Positions 49,066 through 58,161 of a stretch of 64,000 bases of DNA are shown here, piece by piece. This DNA is from Pseudomonas sp. ZH-FAD (GTDB lineage Bacteria > Pseudomonadota > Gammaproteobacteria > Pseudomonadales > Pseudomonadaceae). The notes under the pieces are model-generated. The model saw only the letters and a program-made list of their open reading frames with translations, was not told where the DNA came from and searched no databases. The first letter of the stretch is position 1. Every line of letters begins with the position of its first letter. The DNA lies in assembly GCF_002803095.1 (NCBI RefSeq), contig NZ_PGLR01000021.1, forward strand, positions 1-64,000, given 5' to 3'. The translations under genes were made by a program, and so were the position numbers.

Positions 49066-49686
49066 TTGGAGCTGAGTAGACCGGACTGGTAAATAAGTGT
49101 GTGCTTTCGGTGCCAGCACTATCCGTTAGCGCGTCGTCTGAACGTTTAGGTTTCGCCCCTTACGGGCGAGTCACTTGATTCGCTGCGCTCACCCTTCGGG
49201 CCAGCCTGCGGCTGTTACTTCGCTGCGCTTCGTAGCTCTTGCTTGCCCAAGAGAAAGTAACCAAAGAGAAGGGTACCCCGACATCCGAGCTAGGCGCCCC
49301 CGCCCTGCTGCGCCGGGGTTCCCTCGCTCCATCACCACTCCAGGGGCCCGACCGGATGCGGCCCACCGACGAAGGGCCATCCCTGGCCCATCGTGGCTCT
49401 CGCGACATCCATGTCGCTCAACCCCTTACGTGGCGATTCCACTCGGCCTCCTGAAGGGGACTTGGGCGTCGTCTGTTCCATCGCAGTTGAAGAGCAAAGG
49501 CAAAAGCTAGACGCCGCCAATTTCAACTTCGCGAAGCTTAAGCAAGCTTGCGACCCGGTCCCGTCAGAAGGCCAAGCCATCGGAGCACACACTTATTTGC
49601 CAGTCCGGTATCACTCACACTTCCCCCAGACCATCCGAAGTACTTTCTCTCTCTGCCGCAACCGAAACTCGTCGACGTTCATTTAA
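49066..49686. other. About 620 bp without a gene, repeat-like
   Basis: No frame here has convincing coding character, ribosome site or family match. The part from 49150 to 49500 is rich in short inverted phrases, such as TCGCCCCTTACGGGCGA, and includes CTTGCTTGCCCAAGAGAAAG, a phrase I associate with abundant intergenic repeats in pseudomonads. Short frames on both strands encode Arg/Ala/Pro-rich peptides typical of GC-rich non-coding DNA. It lies between the BON unit terminator and the pstS PHO box. Confidence 0.5.
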
Positions 49687-49704
49687 CTGTCACATTCGTT
49701 TCAT
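49687..49704 (+). promoter_or_regulatory. PHO box of pstS
   Basis: CTGTCAC-ATTC-GTTTCAT matches the PhoB consensus of two 7-bp CTGTCAT repeats with 4 bp between them. It lies 69 bp before the pstS start codon. Confidence 0.85.
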
Positions 49705-49772
49705 AGAGTGGTCACGTGGCCTGCAGATACTTGGGCCCGTTCCATCCAACACTATCCTGCTAGGAGCAAGGC

Positions 49773-50741
49773 ATGAAACTGAAGCGTTTGATGGCGGCCC
49801 TGACTTTCGCCGCCGCTGGCGTAAGCGCCGTATCTGCTGTAGCCGCCGTCGACCCGGCTCTGCCGAACTACGAAAAGACTTCCGGTGTGTCGGGCAACCT
49901 GTCCAGCGTCGGTTCCGACTCGCTGGCCAACCTGATGACCCTGTGGGCAGAAGAGTTCAAGAAGAACTACCCCAACGTCAACATCCAGATCCAGGCCGCT
50001 GGTTCCTCCACTGCGCCACCCGCGCTGACCGAAGGCACCGCCAACATGGGCCCGATGAGCCGTCCGATGAAGGACAGCGAAATCCAGGCCTTCGAAGAGA
50101 AGTACGGCTACAAGCCGACCGCCGTTCCGGTTGCCATCGACGCCCTGGCCGTGTTCGTACACAAGGACAACCCGATCAAGTCGCTGTCGATCGAGCAGGT
50201 CGATGCGATCTTCTCCAGCACCCGCCTGTGCGGTGGCGACAAGGACATCAAGACCTGGGGTGACCTCGGTCTGACCGGCGAGTGGGCTGGCAAGCCGCTG
50301 CAGCTGTTCGGTCGTAACTCGGTATCCGGCACCTACGGCTACTTCAAGGAAGAAGCCCTGTGCAAAGGCGACTTCAAGTCCAACGTCAACGAGCAGCCGG
50401 GTTCGGCTTCGGTTGTTCAGTCGATCTCCAGCACCCTGAACGCCATTGGTTACTCGGGCATCGGCTACAAGACCTCCAGCGTCCGCGCCGTGCCGCTGTC
50501 GAAGAAGGGCGGTGAAGCCTTCGAAGCTTCGGAAGAGAACGCTCTGGCTGGCAAGTTCCCGCTGGCTCGCTTCTTCTACGTCTACGTCAACAAGGCGCCG
50601 AACCAGCCGCTGAGCCCGCTGGATGCCGAGTTCATCAAGCTGGTGCTGTCCAAGCAGGGCCAGGACGTCGTGATGAAGGATGGTTACATCCCGCTGCCGT
50701 CCAAGGTCGCCGAGAAAGCGATGAAGGACCTGGGCCTGTAA
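49773..50741 (+). CDS. pstS: Phosphate ABC transporter periplasmic binding protein PstS
   Basis: This 322-residue precursor captures inorganic phosphate. The signal peptide ends near VSAVAAV. Phosphate-binding elements are seen in [37 protein letters not shown] and [13 protein letters not shown], and the C-terminal [17 protein letters not shown] is typical. It is preceded by a PHO box, so it should rise sharply during phosphate starvation. A stem-loop separates it from pstC, which has its own PHO box, explaining a higher level of PstS than of the membrane subunits. Confidence 0.95.
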   Translation: MKLKRLMAALTFAAAGVSAVSAVAAVDPALPNYEKTSGVSGNLSSVGSDSLANLMTLWAEEFKKNYPNVNIQIQAAGSSTAPPALTEGTANMGPMSRPMKDSEIQAFEEKYGYKPTAVPVAIDALAVFVHKDNPIKSLSIEQVDAIFSSTRLCGGDKDIKTWGDLGLTGEWAGKPLQLFGRNSVSGTYGYFKEEALCKGDFKSNVNEQPGSASVVQSISSTLNAIGYSGIGYKTSSVRAVPLSKKGGEAFEASEENALAGKFPLARFFYVYVNKAPNQPLSPLDAEFIKLVLSKQGQDVVMKDGYIPLPSKVAEKAMKDLGL

Positions 50742-50790
50742 GGCTTCCAGCCTGATGGCCTGGCTCTAGCTAGCGAGGCCATTCGACGAA

Positions 50791-50816
50791 CCCGCCACCC
50801 CATGGGTGGCGGGCTT
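50791..50816 (+). terminator. Stem-loop terminator between pstS and pstC
   Basis: CCCGCCACCC pairs with GGGTGGCGGG across three bases, followed by CTTTGTC. It is a modest terminator 49 bp after the pstS stop and may allow some read-through. Confidence 0.7.
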
Positions 50817-50831
50817 TGTCATGTCAGTAGA

Positions 50832-50849
50832 CTGTAATCTTTCTGTCAT
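50832..50849 (+). promoter_or_regulatory. PHO box of the pstC-pstA-pstB-phoU unit
   Basis: CTGTAAT-CTTT-CTGTCAT matches the PhoB consensus almost exactly. It lies 72 bp before the likely pstC start. Confidence 0.88.
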
Positions 50850-50920
50850 ACAAGCCCGCTAAATTGACAAGCCTGGGCAGCCGTATGCGCTGCAATCAAG
50901 CCCGCGCAGAGACTTCTCGC

Positions 50921-53206
50921 ATGAATGACTTGGCAAACGAATCCATGAACCGTTCGCAGAACCCTCTGGGGATCGACTTCAATACGCCTGCCCTGCAACG
51001 CAAGCGCCGCCTGCGCGCGTTGAAGGACCGCATGGCGCGTTGGTACGTCTCCGTCGGTGGTCTGGCGGTGCTCGGTGCCATCACCCTGATCTTCTTCTAC
51101 CTCGCCCATGTCGTGCTGCCCATGTTCCAGGGCGCCGAGCTCGAGTCGCGCAAGGCTCAGCAACCGGCCTGGCTGGCCGAGGCTCAGGCACCATTGCTTC
51201 TCGCCGTGGAAGAGCAGAACCAGGTCGCCATGCGCCTGGATACTTCCGGCGCCGTGCAGTTCTTCGAACTCAAGAGTGGCGAAGCCCTGCAGCGCTTGCA
51301 GTTGCCACTGCCACAAGGCGTTAGTGTCGCCTCCGTCGGTCAGGATCAGCCGGGTACGCGCCGCGTGGTACTGGGCCTGTCCAACGGCCAAGCGCTGATC
51401 ATTCAGCACAGTTACAAGATCACCTACCCGGATAACGTGCGGGCCATCGCGCCGCAGATCGAATACCCCTACGGTGAAGCACCGATCGAGGTCGATCCGC
51501 AGGGGCGTCCGCTCGAGCACATCGCCGTCAATCTCAACAGCGGCACGCTGATGCTGGCTGGCTCCACGGGCAACGAGCTGCACCTGATCAGCCTCGCTCG
51601 CGAGGAGAACCTGTTCACCGGTGAGGTGAACGTCAGCGAGGAGCGCATCAACCTGCCGCAGATCGGCGAGCCGATCAGTCAGCTGATTCTCGACCCGCGG
51701 CAGATGTGGCTGTACGTGTTCAACGGCGATTCCAGTGCCGATGTTTTCGATCTGCGCAAGCGTAGCCTCAACGGCCGCTACGAACTGCTCAAGGGTGGTT
51801 CCAATCGCGTGACCAGCGCCACCAGCCTGCTCGGTGGCATCTCGATCATGATCGGCGATGCCAAGGGTGGCATCCAGCAGTGGTTCATGGTGCGCGACCA
51901 GGATGGCAAGTCCACCTTCCAGTCGATCCGCAGCTTCCAACTCGGCGACAGCGCAATCACCCAGATTCTTCCCGAAGAGCGCCGCAAAGGCTTCATGGCC
52001 CTGGATGCCGATGGGCGCCTGGGCATCTTCCATAGCACCGCGCACCGCACCCTGCTCAAGGAGCAGGTCGCCGAAGGCAGCGCCATCGCCGCCCTGTCGC
52101 CGCGTGCCAGTCGTGTGCTGGTCGAGTCGGACGGCAAGCTGCAGCGCTTCGTGGTGGATAACCCGCACCCGGAAATTTCTTGGAGCTCGCTGTGGGGCAA
52201 GGTCTGGTACGAAAGCTACCCGGAGCCTGACTACGTCTGGCAGTCGACTTCCGCCAACACCGACTTCGAAGCCAAGCTGAGCCTGTCGCCTCTGGCCTTC
52301 GGTACCCTCAAGGCGGCGTTTTACGCCATGCTGCTGGCCGCGCCGCTGGCCGTGGCTGCAGCGATCTATACCGCCTACTTCATGGCGCCGCGCATGCGCA
52401 CCAAGGTCAAGCCGGTGATCGAGCTGATGGAAGCGTTGCCGACGGTGATCCTCGGTTTCTTCGCCGGCTTGTTCCTCGCGCCGTTTCTGGAGAACCACTT
52501 ACCCGGCATCTTCAGCCTCTTGTTGCTGACACCGGTGGGCATCCTGCTGTTCGGTTTCCTCTGGACCAAGCTGCCTGAGTCCATCCGCCACCGTGTTCCC
52601 GAAGGCTGGGAAGCAGCACTGCTGATTCCGGTGGTGGTCGCCGTGGGCTGGTTCTCCATCACGATCAGTGGGCATCTGGAAAACTGGCTGTTCGACGGCA
52701 ACATGCGCCTGTGGCTGTCCAACGACCTGGGCATTCCCTTCGACCAGCGCAACGCTCTGGTGGTGGGCCTGGCGATGGGCTTCGCGGTGATTCCGAATAT
52801 CTACTCGATCGCCGAAGACGCCGTGTTCAGCGTGCCGAAGAGCCTGACTTTCGGTTCCCTGGCGCTGGGTGCCACTCCCTGGCAGACCCTGACCCGCGTG
52901 GTGATTCTCACCGCCAGCCCGGGCATTTTCTCGGCGCTGATGATCGGCATGGGCCGTGCGGTGGGCGAGACCATGATCGTACTGATGGCCACCGGCAACA
53001 CGCCGATCATGGACATGAATATCTTCGAAGGCATGCGCACCCTGGCGGCCAACGTAGCCGTGGAAATGCCCGAGTCGGAAGTCGGCGGCACCCACTACCG
53101 TGTGCTGTTCCTGGCGGCGATGGTGCTGCTCTTGTTCACCTTCGTGATGAACACCCTGGCCGAGCTGATTCGTCAGCGCCTACGCACCAAGTATTCGAGT
53201 CTATAA
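50921..53206 (+). CDS. pstC: Phosphate ABC transporter permease PstC, extended form
   Basis: The 761-residue permease is more than twice the length of the enteric PstC. After one N-terminal helix (VGGLAVLGAITLIFFYLAHV) comes a large periplasmic region (about 60-440) with repeated strand-like phrases such as LMLAGSTGNELHLISLAREE and FMALDADGRLGIFHS, suggestive of a beta-propeller. The standard six-helix permease follows, with the EAA loop SLALGATPWQTLTRVVILTA and GMGRAVGETMIVLMATG. I chose the ATG at 50921; ATGs at 50885 and 50945 are alternatives. The extended form is usual in pseudomonads. Confidence 0.92.
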   Translation: MNDLANESMNRSQNPLGIDFNTPALQRKRRLRALKDRMARWYVSVGGLAVLGAITLIFFYLAHVVLPMFQGAELESRKAQQPAWLAEAQAPLLLAVEEQNQVAMRLDTSGAVQFFELKSGEALQRLQLPLPQGVSVASVGQDQPGTRRVVLGLSNGQALIIQHSYKITYPDNVRAIAPQIEYPYGEAPIEVDPQGRPLEHIAVNLNSGTLMLAGSTGNELHLISLAREENLFTGEVNVSEERINLPQIGEPISQLILDPRQMWLYVFNGDSSADVFDLRKRSLNGRYELLKGGSNRVTSATSLLGGISIMIGDAKGGIQQWFMVRDQDGKSTFQSIRSFQLGDSAITQILPEERRKGFMALDADGRLGIFHSTAHRTLLKEQVAEGSAIAALSPRASRVLVESDGKLQRFVVDNPHPEISWSSLWGKVWYESYPEPDYVWQSTSANTDFEAKLSLSPLAFGTLKAAFYAMLLAAPLAVAAAIYTAYFMAPRMRTKVKPVIELMEALPTVILGFFAGLFLAPFLENHLPGIFSLLLLTPVGILLFGFLWTKLPESIRHRVPEGWEAALLIPVVVAVGWFSITISGHLENWLFDGNMRLWLSNDLGIPFDQRNALVVGLAMGFAVIPNIYSIAEDAVFSVPKSLTFGSLALGATPWQTLTRVVILTASPGIFSALMIGMGRAVGETMIVLMATGNTPIMDMNIFEGMRTLAANVAVEMPESEVGGTHYRVLFLAAMVLLLFTFVMNTLAELIRQRLRTKYSSL

Positions 53207-53236
53207 AACATGCCTGCGCAGCAGGCCAACTGATGC

Positions 53237-53278
53237 CCCTCTCCCTCCGGGAGAGGGTGCCCGAAGGGCGGGAGAGGG
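53237..53278. repeat. 42-bp dispersed repeat, copy 2
   Basis: Identical to 26833-26874. It lies within the pstC-pstA gap and is followed at about 53310-53340 by a second stem (CCCCTCTCCCGC-AAGC-GGGAGAGGGG), forming a tandem stem-loop block inside the operon. Confidence 0.8.
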
Positions 53279-53372
53279 CGTTACGGCCGCGTGCCATAAC
53301 CCTCACCCCCGGCCCCTCTCCCGCAAGCGGGAGAGGGGAGGTAAAGAATGATTTCATTCAAGGTGTGATGCC

Positions 53373-55040
53373 GTGAAACAGAACAACCTGAAATCCTGGT
53401 ACAAGAGCGGCGCCCCAGGCGTGTGGATGAGCGGAGGCGCCGTTGCCATCGCCATCATCATGACCCTCGGTCTGCTGGCAGTGATCGCCACCCGTGGCCT
53501 GGGGCACTTCTGGCCAGCAGATATTCTTGAAGCCGACTACCAGGTGCCTGGTCAGGAAGCACGCGTGATGCTGGGTGAGGTGGTGCAGGTCGAGGAAGTG
53601 CCACGTGCACGTCTCGCCGCAGCCGGCCTGCCGGTGGCCGAAGGCGGCGAATTCATGACCCGCGAATTGCTCAAGGTGGGTAACCGCGAGCTGTTCGGTG
53701 CCGACTTCACCTGGGTGGTTGGCGAGTGGCTGAGCAACCCGCGCAAGCCGGCCGGCATCACCGTGTTGGAGCGCCGCGAGTGGGGCAACTTCTACGGCAA
53801 CCTGGTCAACGTCAAGGAAAGTGGCCAGGTGGTCGCCGAGGGCGATGCGGCCTGGGCTGCATTGCAGGAGCGCCTGGATCGCGTCGACGATCTGCACGCA
53901 CAGCTGGTGCGTCTGGAGAAGAAGGACATCGGCCGTATCAACCATGGCCTGGAGCGCATTCGTCTGGAAGGCCGCAAGCTGCAGTTGCAGGACAAGCTGG
54001 ACGCTGCTGCCCAGGCTGACATGGATGCCCGTCGCGATGCACTGAATGCCGAGTACAAGGTGCTCGAAGAGCGCATGGTGGCGCTGACCCAGCAGATCAA
54101 TCGCGACAGCGTGACCCTGACAGCCAGCGATGGACGCCAGACCGAAATCGAACTGGGCAAGATCGTCCGCGCCTTCCGCCCGAACGCCATGGGCATCGTC
54201 GACAAGCTCGGCTTCTATGCCATGAAGCTGTGGGAATTCGTCAGCGACGAGCCGCGTGAGGCCAACACCGAAGGCGGTATCTTCCCGGCGATCTTCGGCA
54301 CCGTGCTGATGGTCATGCTGATGGCGGTGATCGTTACCCCATTTGGCGTGATCGCCGCGGTCTACCTGCGCGAATACGCGCATCAGGGCGCACTGACCCG
54401 GGTGATCCGCATCGCGGTGAACAACCTGGCCGGCGTACCTTCGATCGTCTACGGCGTGTTCGGTCTGGGCTTCTTCGTCTACGTGCTGGGTGGCTCGATC
54501 GACCAGCTGTTCTTCCCCGAGTCCGCCCCGGCGCCGACCTTCGGCACTCCGGGCCTGATGTGGGCCTCGCTGACCCTGGCGATCCTCACCCTGCCTGTGG
54601 TCATCGTCGCCACCGAGGAAGGCCTGGCGCGTATTCCGCGTGCAGTACGTGAAGGTTCGCTGGCGCTTGGCGCGACCAAGGCCGAGACGCTGTGGAAGGT
54701 GGTCATCCCGATGGCCAGCCCGGCGATGATGACCGGCCTGATTCTCGCCGTGGCACGTGCCGCCGGTGAGGTGGCGCCGCTGATGCTGGTGGGTGTGGTG
54801 AAACTGGCGCCGACCCTGCCGCTCAACGGTAACTACCCATACCTGCACCTGGATCAGAAGATCATGCACCTGGGCTTCCACATCTACGACGTCGGCTTCC
54901 AGAGCCCCAACGTCGAGGCCGCGCGCCCGCTGGTTTACGCCACTGCGCTGCTGCTGGTGATCGTTATCGCCCTGCTCAACCTGACCGCGGTCTATATCCG
55001 TAACCACCTGCGCGAGAAGTACAAGGCGCTGGATCACTAA
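53373..55040 (+). CDS. pstA: Phosphate ABC transporter permease PstA, extended form
   Basis: The 555-residue permease begins with one helix (GGAVAIAIIMTLGLLAVIAT), then a periplasmic region (about 50-300) with a coiled-coil section of Glu/Arg/Leu heptads near 160-230. The six-helix permease follows, with GSLALGATKAETLWKVVIPM as the EAA loop and LAVARAAGEVAPLMLVGVV. The start codon is GTG at 53373; an ATG at 53368 is in another frame. Like pstC, it is longer than the enteric form. The stem-loop block before it could tune its expression. Confidence 0.92.
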   Translation: MKQNNLKSWYKSGAPGVWMSGGAVAIAIIMTLGLLAVIATRGLGHFWPADILEADYQVPGQEARVMLGEVVQVEEVPRARLAAAGLPVAEGGEFMTRELLKVGNRELFGADFTWVVGEWLSNPRKPAGITVLERREWGNFYGNLVNVKESGQVVAEGDAAWAALQERLDRVDDLHAQLVRLEKKDIGRINHGLERIRLEGRKLQLQDKLDAAAQADMDARRDALNAEYKVLEERMVALTQQINRDSVTLTASDGRQTEIELGKIVRAFRPNAMGIVDKLGFYAMKLWEFVSDEPREANTEGGIFPAIFGTVLMVMLMAVIVTPFGVIAAVYLREYAHQGALTRVIRIAVNNLAGVPSIVYGVFGLGFFVYVLGGSIDQLFFPESAPAPTFGTPGLMWASLTLAILTLPVVIVATEEGLARIPRAVREGSLALGATKAETLWKVVIPMASPAMMTGLILAVARAAGEVAPLMLVGVVKLAPTLPLNGNYPYLHLDQKIMHLGFHIYDVGFQSPNVEAARPLVYATALLLVIVIALLNLTAVYIRNHLREKYKALDH

Positions 55041-55106
55041 CGCAGCTACGAGTCGCGCACCGCCGGTGCGCAGCTTGCAGCTTGTAGCTACGAACGGAGT
55101 GAGTTT

Positions 55107-55940
55107 ATGCAACACGAAACCCATACCCACGGTATCGATCTGGCCGCCCTCGGCCGCGACAAGCAGAGCCTCAATCTGGCCAACGAGACCACGGCCATCG
55201 AAGTGCCGGGTCTGAACCTGTACTACGGCCAGAAGCAGGCGCTGTTCGACGTCAAGATGGATATCCCCAAGCAGCGCGTGACCGCCTTCATCGGCCCGTC
55301 CGGCTGCGGCAAGTCGACCCTGCTGCGCACCTTCAACCGCATGAACGACCTGGTCGACGGTTGCCGTGTGGAAGGCGAGATCAACATCGACGGGCGCAAC
55401 ATCTACCGCAAGGGCGAGGACGTGGCCGAGCTGCGTCGCCGCGTCGGCATGGTGTTCCAGAAGCCCAACCCCTTCCCCAAGAGCATCTACGAGAACGTGG
55501 TGTATGGCCTGCGTATCCAGGGCATCAACAGCAAGCGCGTACTCGACGAGGCGGTGGAGTGGGCACTGAAGAGCGCGGCGTTGTGGGACGAGGTCAAGGA
55601 CCGTCTGCACGACTCGGCCCTTGGCCTGTCCGGTGGTCAGCAACAGCGTCTGGTGATCGCTCGTACCGTGGCCGTGCAGCCGGAAGTGCTGCTGCTCGAC
55701 GAACCCTGCTCGGCGCTCGACCCGATCTCCACGCTTAAGGTCGAAGAGCTGATCTACGAGCTCAAGAGCAAGTACACCATCGTCATCGTTACCCACAACA
55801 TGCAGCAGGCGGCGCGCGTCTCCGACTACACCGCGTTCATGTACATGGGCAAGCTGATCGAGTTCGGCGACACCGACACCCTGTTCACCAACCCGGCCAA
55901 GAAGCAGACTGAAGACTACATCACCGGTCGTTACGGCTGA
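55107..55940 (+). CDS. pstB: Phosphate ABC transporter ATPase PstB
   Basis: This 277-residue ATPase powers phosphate import through PstCA. It has Walker A ([15 protein letters not shown]), the Q-loop ([20 protein letters not shown]), the ABC signature ([18 protein letters not shown]), Walker B ([13 protein letters not shown]) and the switch His in [12 protein letters not shown]. About 25 residues precede the core, slightly longer than in enteric bacteria. The ATG at 55107 has GGAGTGAG upstream. Confidence 0.97.
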   Translation: MQHETHTHGIDLAALGRDKQSLNLANETTAIEVPGLNLYYGQKQALFDVKMDIPKQRVTAFIGPSGCGKSTLLRTFNRMNDLVDGCRVEGEINIDGRNIYRKGEDVAELRRRVGMVFQKPNPFPKSIYENVVYGLRIQGINSKRVLDEAVEWALKSAALWDEVKDRLHDSALGLSGGQQQRLVIARTVAVQPEVLLLDEPCSALDPISTLKVEELIYELKSKYTIVIVTHNMQQAARVSDYTAFMYMGKLIEFGDTDTLFTNPAKKQTEDYITGRYG

Positions 55941-56043
55941 TGGCCATGTCGGAGGGCGCTGGACTGCGTCGGCGGAACCGGTACTGTCTGCGTTCCGCCT
56001 CCTTGCCCAGCACCCTCTGCCAAAGCCCATCCCTTAACCACCA

Positions 56044-56064
56044 GTAGGGTGCGCTGTGCGCACC
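56044..56064. repeat. GTAGGGTGCGC palindromic repeat, copy 2
   Basis: GTAG then GGTGCGC-TGT-GCGCACC, the exact reverse complement of 26904-26924. It lies between pstB and phoU. Confidence 0.75.
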
Positions 56065-56101
56065 ATGGCCATCCAAGCCGGCAGCTTTCGCGGAGCGAAA
56101 C

Positions 56102-56830
56102 ATGATCAACAAAGACAACCTTACCCAGCACATCTCCCAGCAATTCAACGCCGAACTGGAAGAAGTGCGCAGCCACCTGCTGGCCATGGGCGGCCTGGTG
56201 GAAAAGCAGGTCAACGACGCTGTCACCGCGCTGATCGAGGCCGACTCCGGCTTGGCCCAGCAGGTGCGCGAGATCGATGACCAGATCAACCAGATGGAGC
56301 GCAACATCGACGAGGAATGCGTGCGTATTCTCGCCCGTCGCCAGCCGGCGGCCTCCGACCTGCGCCTGATCATCAGCATCTCCAAGTCGGTGATCGACCT
56401 CGAGCGCATCGGCGACGAGTCGACCAAGATCGCCAAGCGCGCCATCCAGCTGTGTGAGGAAGGTGAGTCGCCGCGTGGCTATGTCGAGGTTCGTCACATC
56501 GGCGATCAGGTGCGCAAGATGGTGCAGGAGGCGCTGGACGCCTTCGCCCGTTTCGATGCCGACCTGGCCCTGTCGGTGGCGCAGTACGACAAGACCGTCG
56601 ACCGCGAGTACAAGACTGCGTTGCGTGAGCTGGTCACCTACATGATGGAAGATCCGCGTTCGATCTCCCGCGTGCTCAACGTGATCTGGGCGCTGCGCTC
56701 GCTGGAACGCATCGGCGATCATGCGCGCAACATCGCCGAACTGGTGATCTATCTGGTGCGTGGCACCGATGTGCGCCATATCGGCCTGACCCGCATGCGT
56801 GAAGAGGTCGAGGGCAAGTCCGGGGACTGA
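56102..56830 (+). CDS. phoU: Phosphate-specific transport regulator PhoU
   Basis: The 242-residue helical protein represses the Pho regulon through PhoR and PstB when phosphate is plentiful. Two similar three-helix bundles are seen, with the metal-binding phrases EIDDQINQMERNIDEECVRI and then SVAQYDKTVDREYKTALREL. The helix ends SVIDLERIGDESTKIAKRAI and SLERIGDHARNIAELVIYLV are family signatures. It closes the pst operon, 161 bp after pstB, and is followed by a terminator. Confidence 0.97.
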   Translation: MINKDNLTQHISQQFNAELEEVRSHLLAMGGLVEKQVNDAVTALIEADSGLAQQVREIDDQINQMERNIDEECVRILARRQPAASDLRLIISISKSVIDLERIGDESTKIAKRAIQLCEEGESPRGYVEVRHIGDQVRKMVQEALDAFARFDADLALSVAQYDKTVDREYKTALRELVTYMMEDPRSISRVLNVIWALRSLERIGDHARNIAELVIYLVRGTDVRHIGLTRMREEVEGKSGD

Positions 56831-56847
56831 CGCCTGCTTCGTACTGG

Positions 56848-56877
56848 CGGCCCGGGACTTCCCGGGCCGTTTCGTTT
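56848..56877 (+). terminator. Terminator of the pst-phoU operon
   Basis: CGGCCCGGG and CCCGGGCCG form a perfect 9-bp stem around ACTT, followed by TTTCGTTT. Confidence 0.85.
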
Positions 56878-56965
56878 GCGCGATTTGTTGCACGTCCGGC
56901 GTTTTCCGTTGGCCTTAGGCCACTGGCCATGACTATGCTTACTGCCATTCGAACAGGAGTGGCCG

Positions 56966-57877
56966 ATGAGCAAAGTCAGTGTGCTGGTGGTGGATGACGC
57001 GACCTTTATCCGTGATCTGGTCAAGAAAGGGCTGCGCGATAATTTCCCCGGCGTACAGATCGAGGAAGCGATCAATGGCCGCAAGGCACAGCAGATGTTG
57101 AGCCGTCAGGTGGTCGACCTGATCCTCTGTGACTGGGAAATGCCGGAGATGTCCGGTCTCGAGCTGCTGACCTGGTGCCGCGAGCAGGACAACCTGAAAA
57201 CTACGCCCTTCATCATGGTGACCAGCCGTGGTGACAAGGAGAACGTGGTGCAGGCGATCCAGGCCGGTGTTTCCGACTACATCGGTAAACCCTTCTCCAA
57301 CGAACAGCTGGTGACCAAGGTCAAAAAGGCCCTGCAACGTGCTGGCAAGCTGCAGGCGCTGATGTCCAGTGCGCCGCCCAAGATGCTGAGCACGGGCGGC
57401 TTCGCCAACGACTCGCTGGCTGCACTCACCGGCGGCAAGGCCGAGGTGGTAAAGACCAGTGCACCAACCCCGGCAGCTGCCGCCCCTGCCGCCCCTGCTG
57501 CACCGAGTGCCGCGCCTGCCGCGGCAAGCAAGTCGCCGGCCGGTCGTGGCCAGGGGCAGCTACGTTTACCGGCGGGCAGTATGGCCTGCGTGATCAAGGC
57601 GCTGAGCCTCAAGGAGGCACTGCTGGTGGTCAAACGCACCGAGCAGCTGCCGCAGGTGCTGGAGAGTGCGGTGCTCGACCTGGAACAGGGCGAAGCAGCG
57701 GAGACCGCGCGGCTCAATGGCTACCTGCATGCGGTGGCGGCATTCGAACCCAAACCCGACAGCGAATGGCTGCAACTGACCTTTCGCTTCGTCGACCGCG
57801 ATCCGCAGAAGCTCGACTACCTGTCGCGGCTGATCGCCCGTGGTACCGCGCAGAAGCATTTCAGTCCCGGCGCGTAG
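56966..57877 (+). CDS. Response regulator with C-terminal domain of unclear type
   Basis: The 303-residue protein has a CheY-like receiver at the N-terminus (acidic DDA at 10-12, phosphorylated Asp56 in LILCDWEMPEMSG, Lys in YIGKPFSN). A low-complexity Ala-Pro linker (about 167-190) leads to a C-terminal domain, residues 195-300. Phrases SMACVIKALSLKEALLVVKR and LTFRFVDRDPQKLDYLSRLI suggest a degenerate PilZ-like domain, but the arginine-rich c-di-GMP site is not visible. P. aeruginosa has a similar gene after phoU, as I recall. Its own promoter is probably in the 88 bp after the phoU terminator. Confidence 0.8.
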   Translation: MSKVSVLVVDDATFIRDLVKKGLRDNFPGVQIEEAINGRKAQQMLSRQVVDLILCDWEMPEMSGLELLTWCREQDNLKTTPFIMVTSRGDKENVVQAIQAGVSDYIGKPFSNEQLVTKVKKALQRAGKLQALMSSAPPKMLSTGGFANDSLAALTGGKAEVVKTSAPTPAAAAPAAPAAPSAAPAAASKSPAGRGQGQLRLPAGSMACVIKALSLKEALLVVKRTEQLPQVLESAVLDLEQGEAAETARLNGYLHAVAAFEPKPDSEWLQLTFRFVDRDPQKLDYLSRLIARGTAQKHFSPGA

Positions 57878-58161
57878 TGGTACGACAGGGATCATCTGTA
57901 TCTGCTCGGAGGTTTTCGGGCGATGTCCCCGCACCATCGACGCCGCTGCTTCTGGTAGGCCCTGCCTCGGCGTAAGCCGTTATCCCCCTCGCCGGCACGC
58001 TGCTGGGCTTGCCAGCCCGTCGCCCGGGGTAATCCAGTGCGCTGTGCCGACCAATGGCGGTGAGCCGGTTCACAGCCTGACGGTCGGTGTCTCGCGCGCT
58101 CCGTGCTGCGCTGCTAGTCTTGCTAACCCGGATATCAAAAAGCCATAAGATCCGAGTCGTT

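Noticed and set aside
49160..49686. Several 60-110 codon frames on both strands before pstS
   Set aside because: Arg/Pro/Ser-rich peptides with overlapping frames, no ribosome sites and repeat-like DNA.
53358..56030. Long open frame on the minus strand over pstA-pstB (890 codons)
   Set aside because: It is antisense to pstA and pstB, both with full family motifs. Its His/Gln/Val-rich composition is that of reversed high-GC codons.
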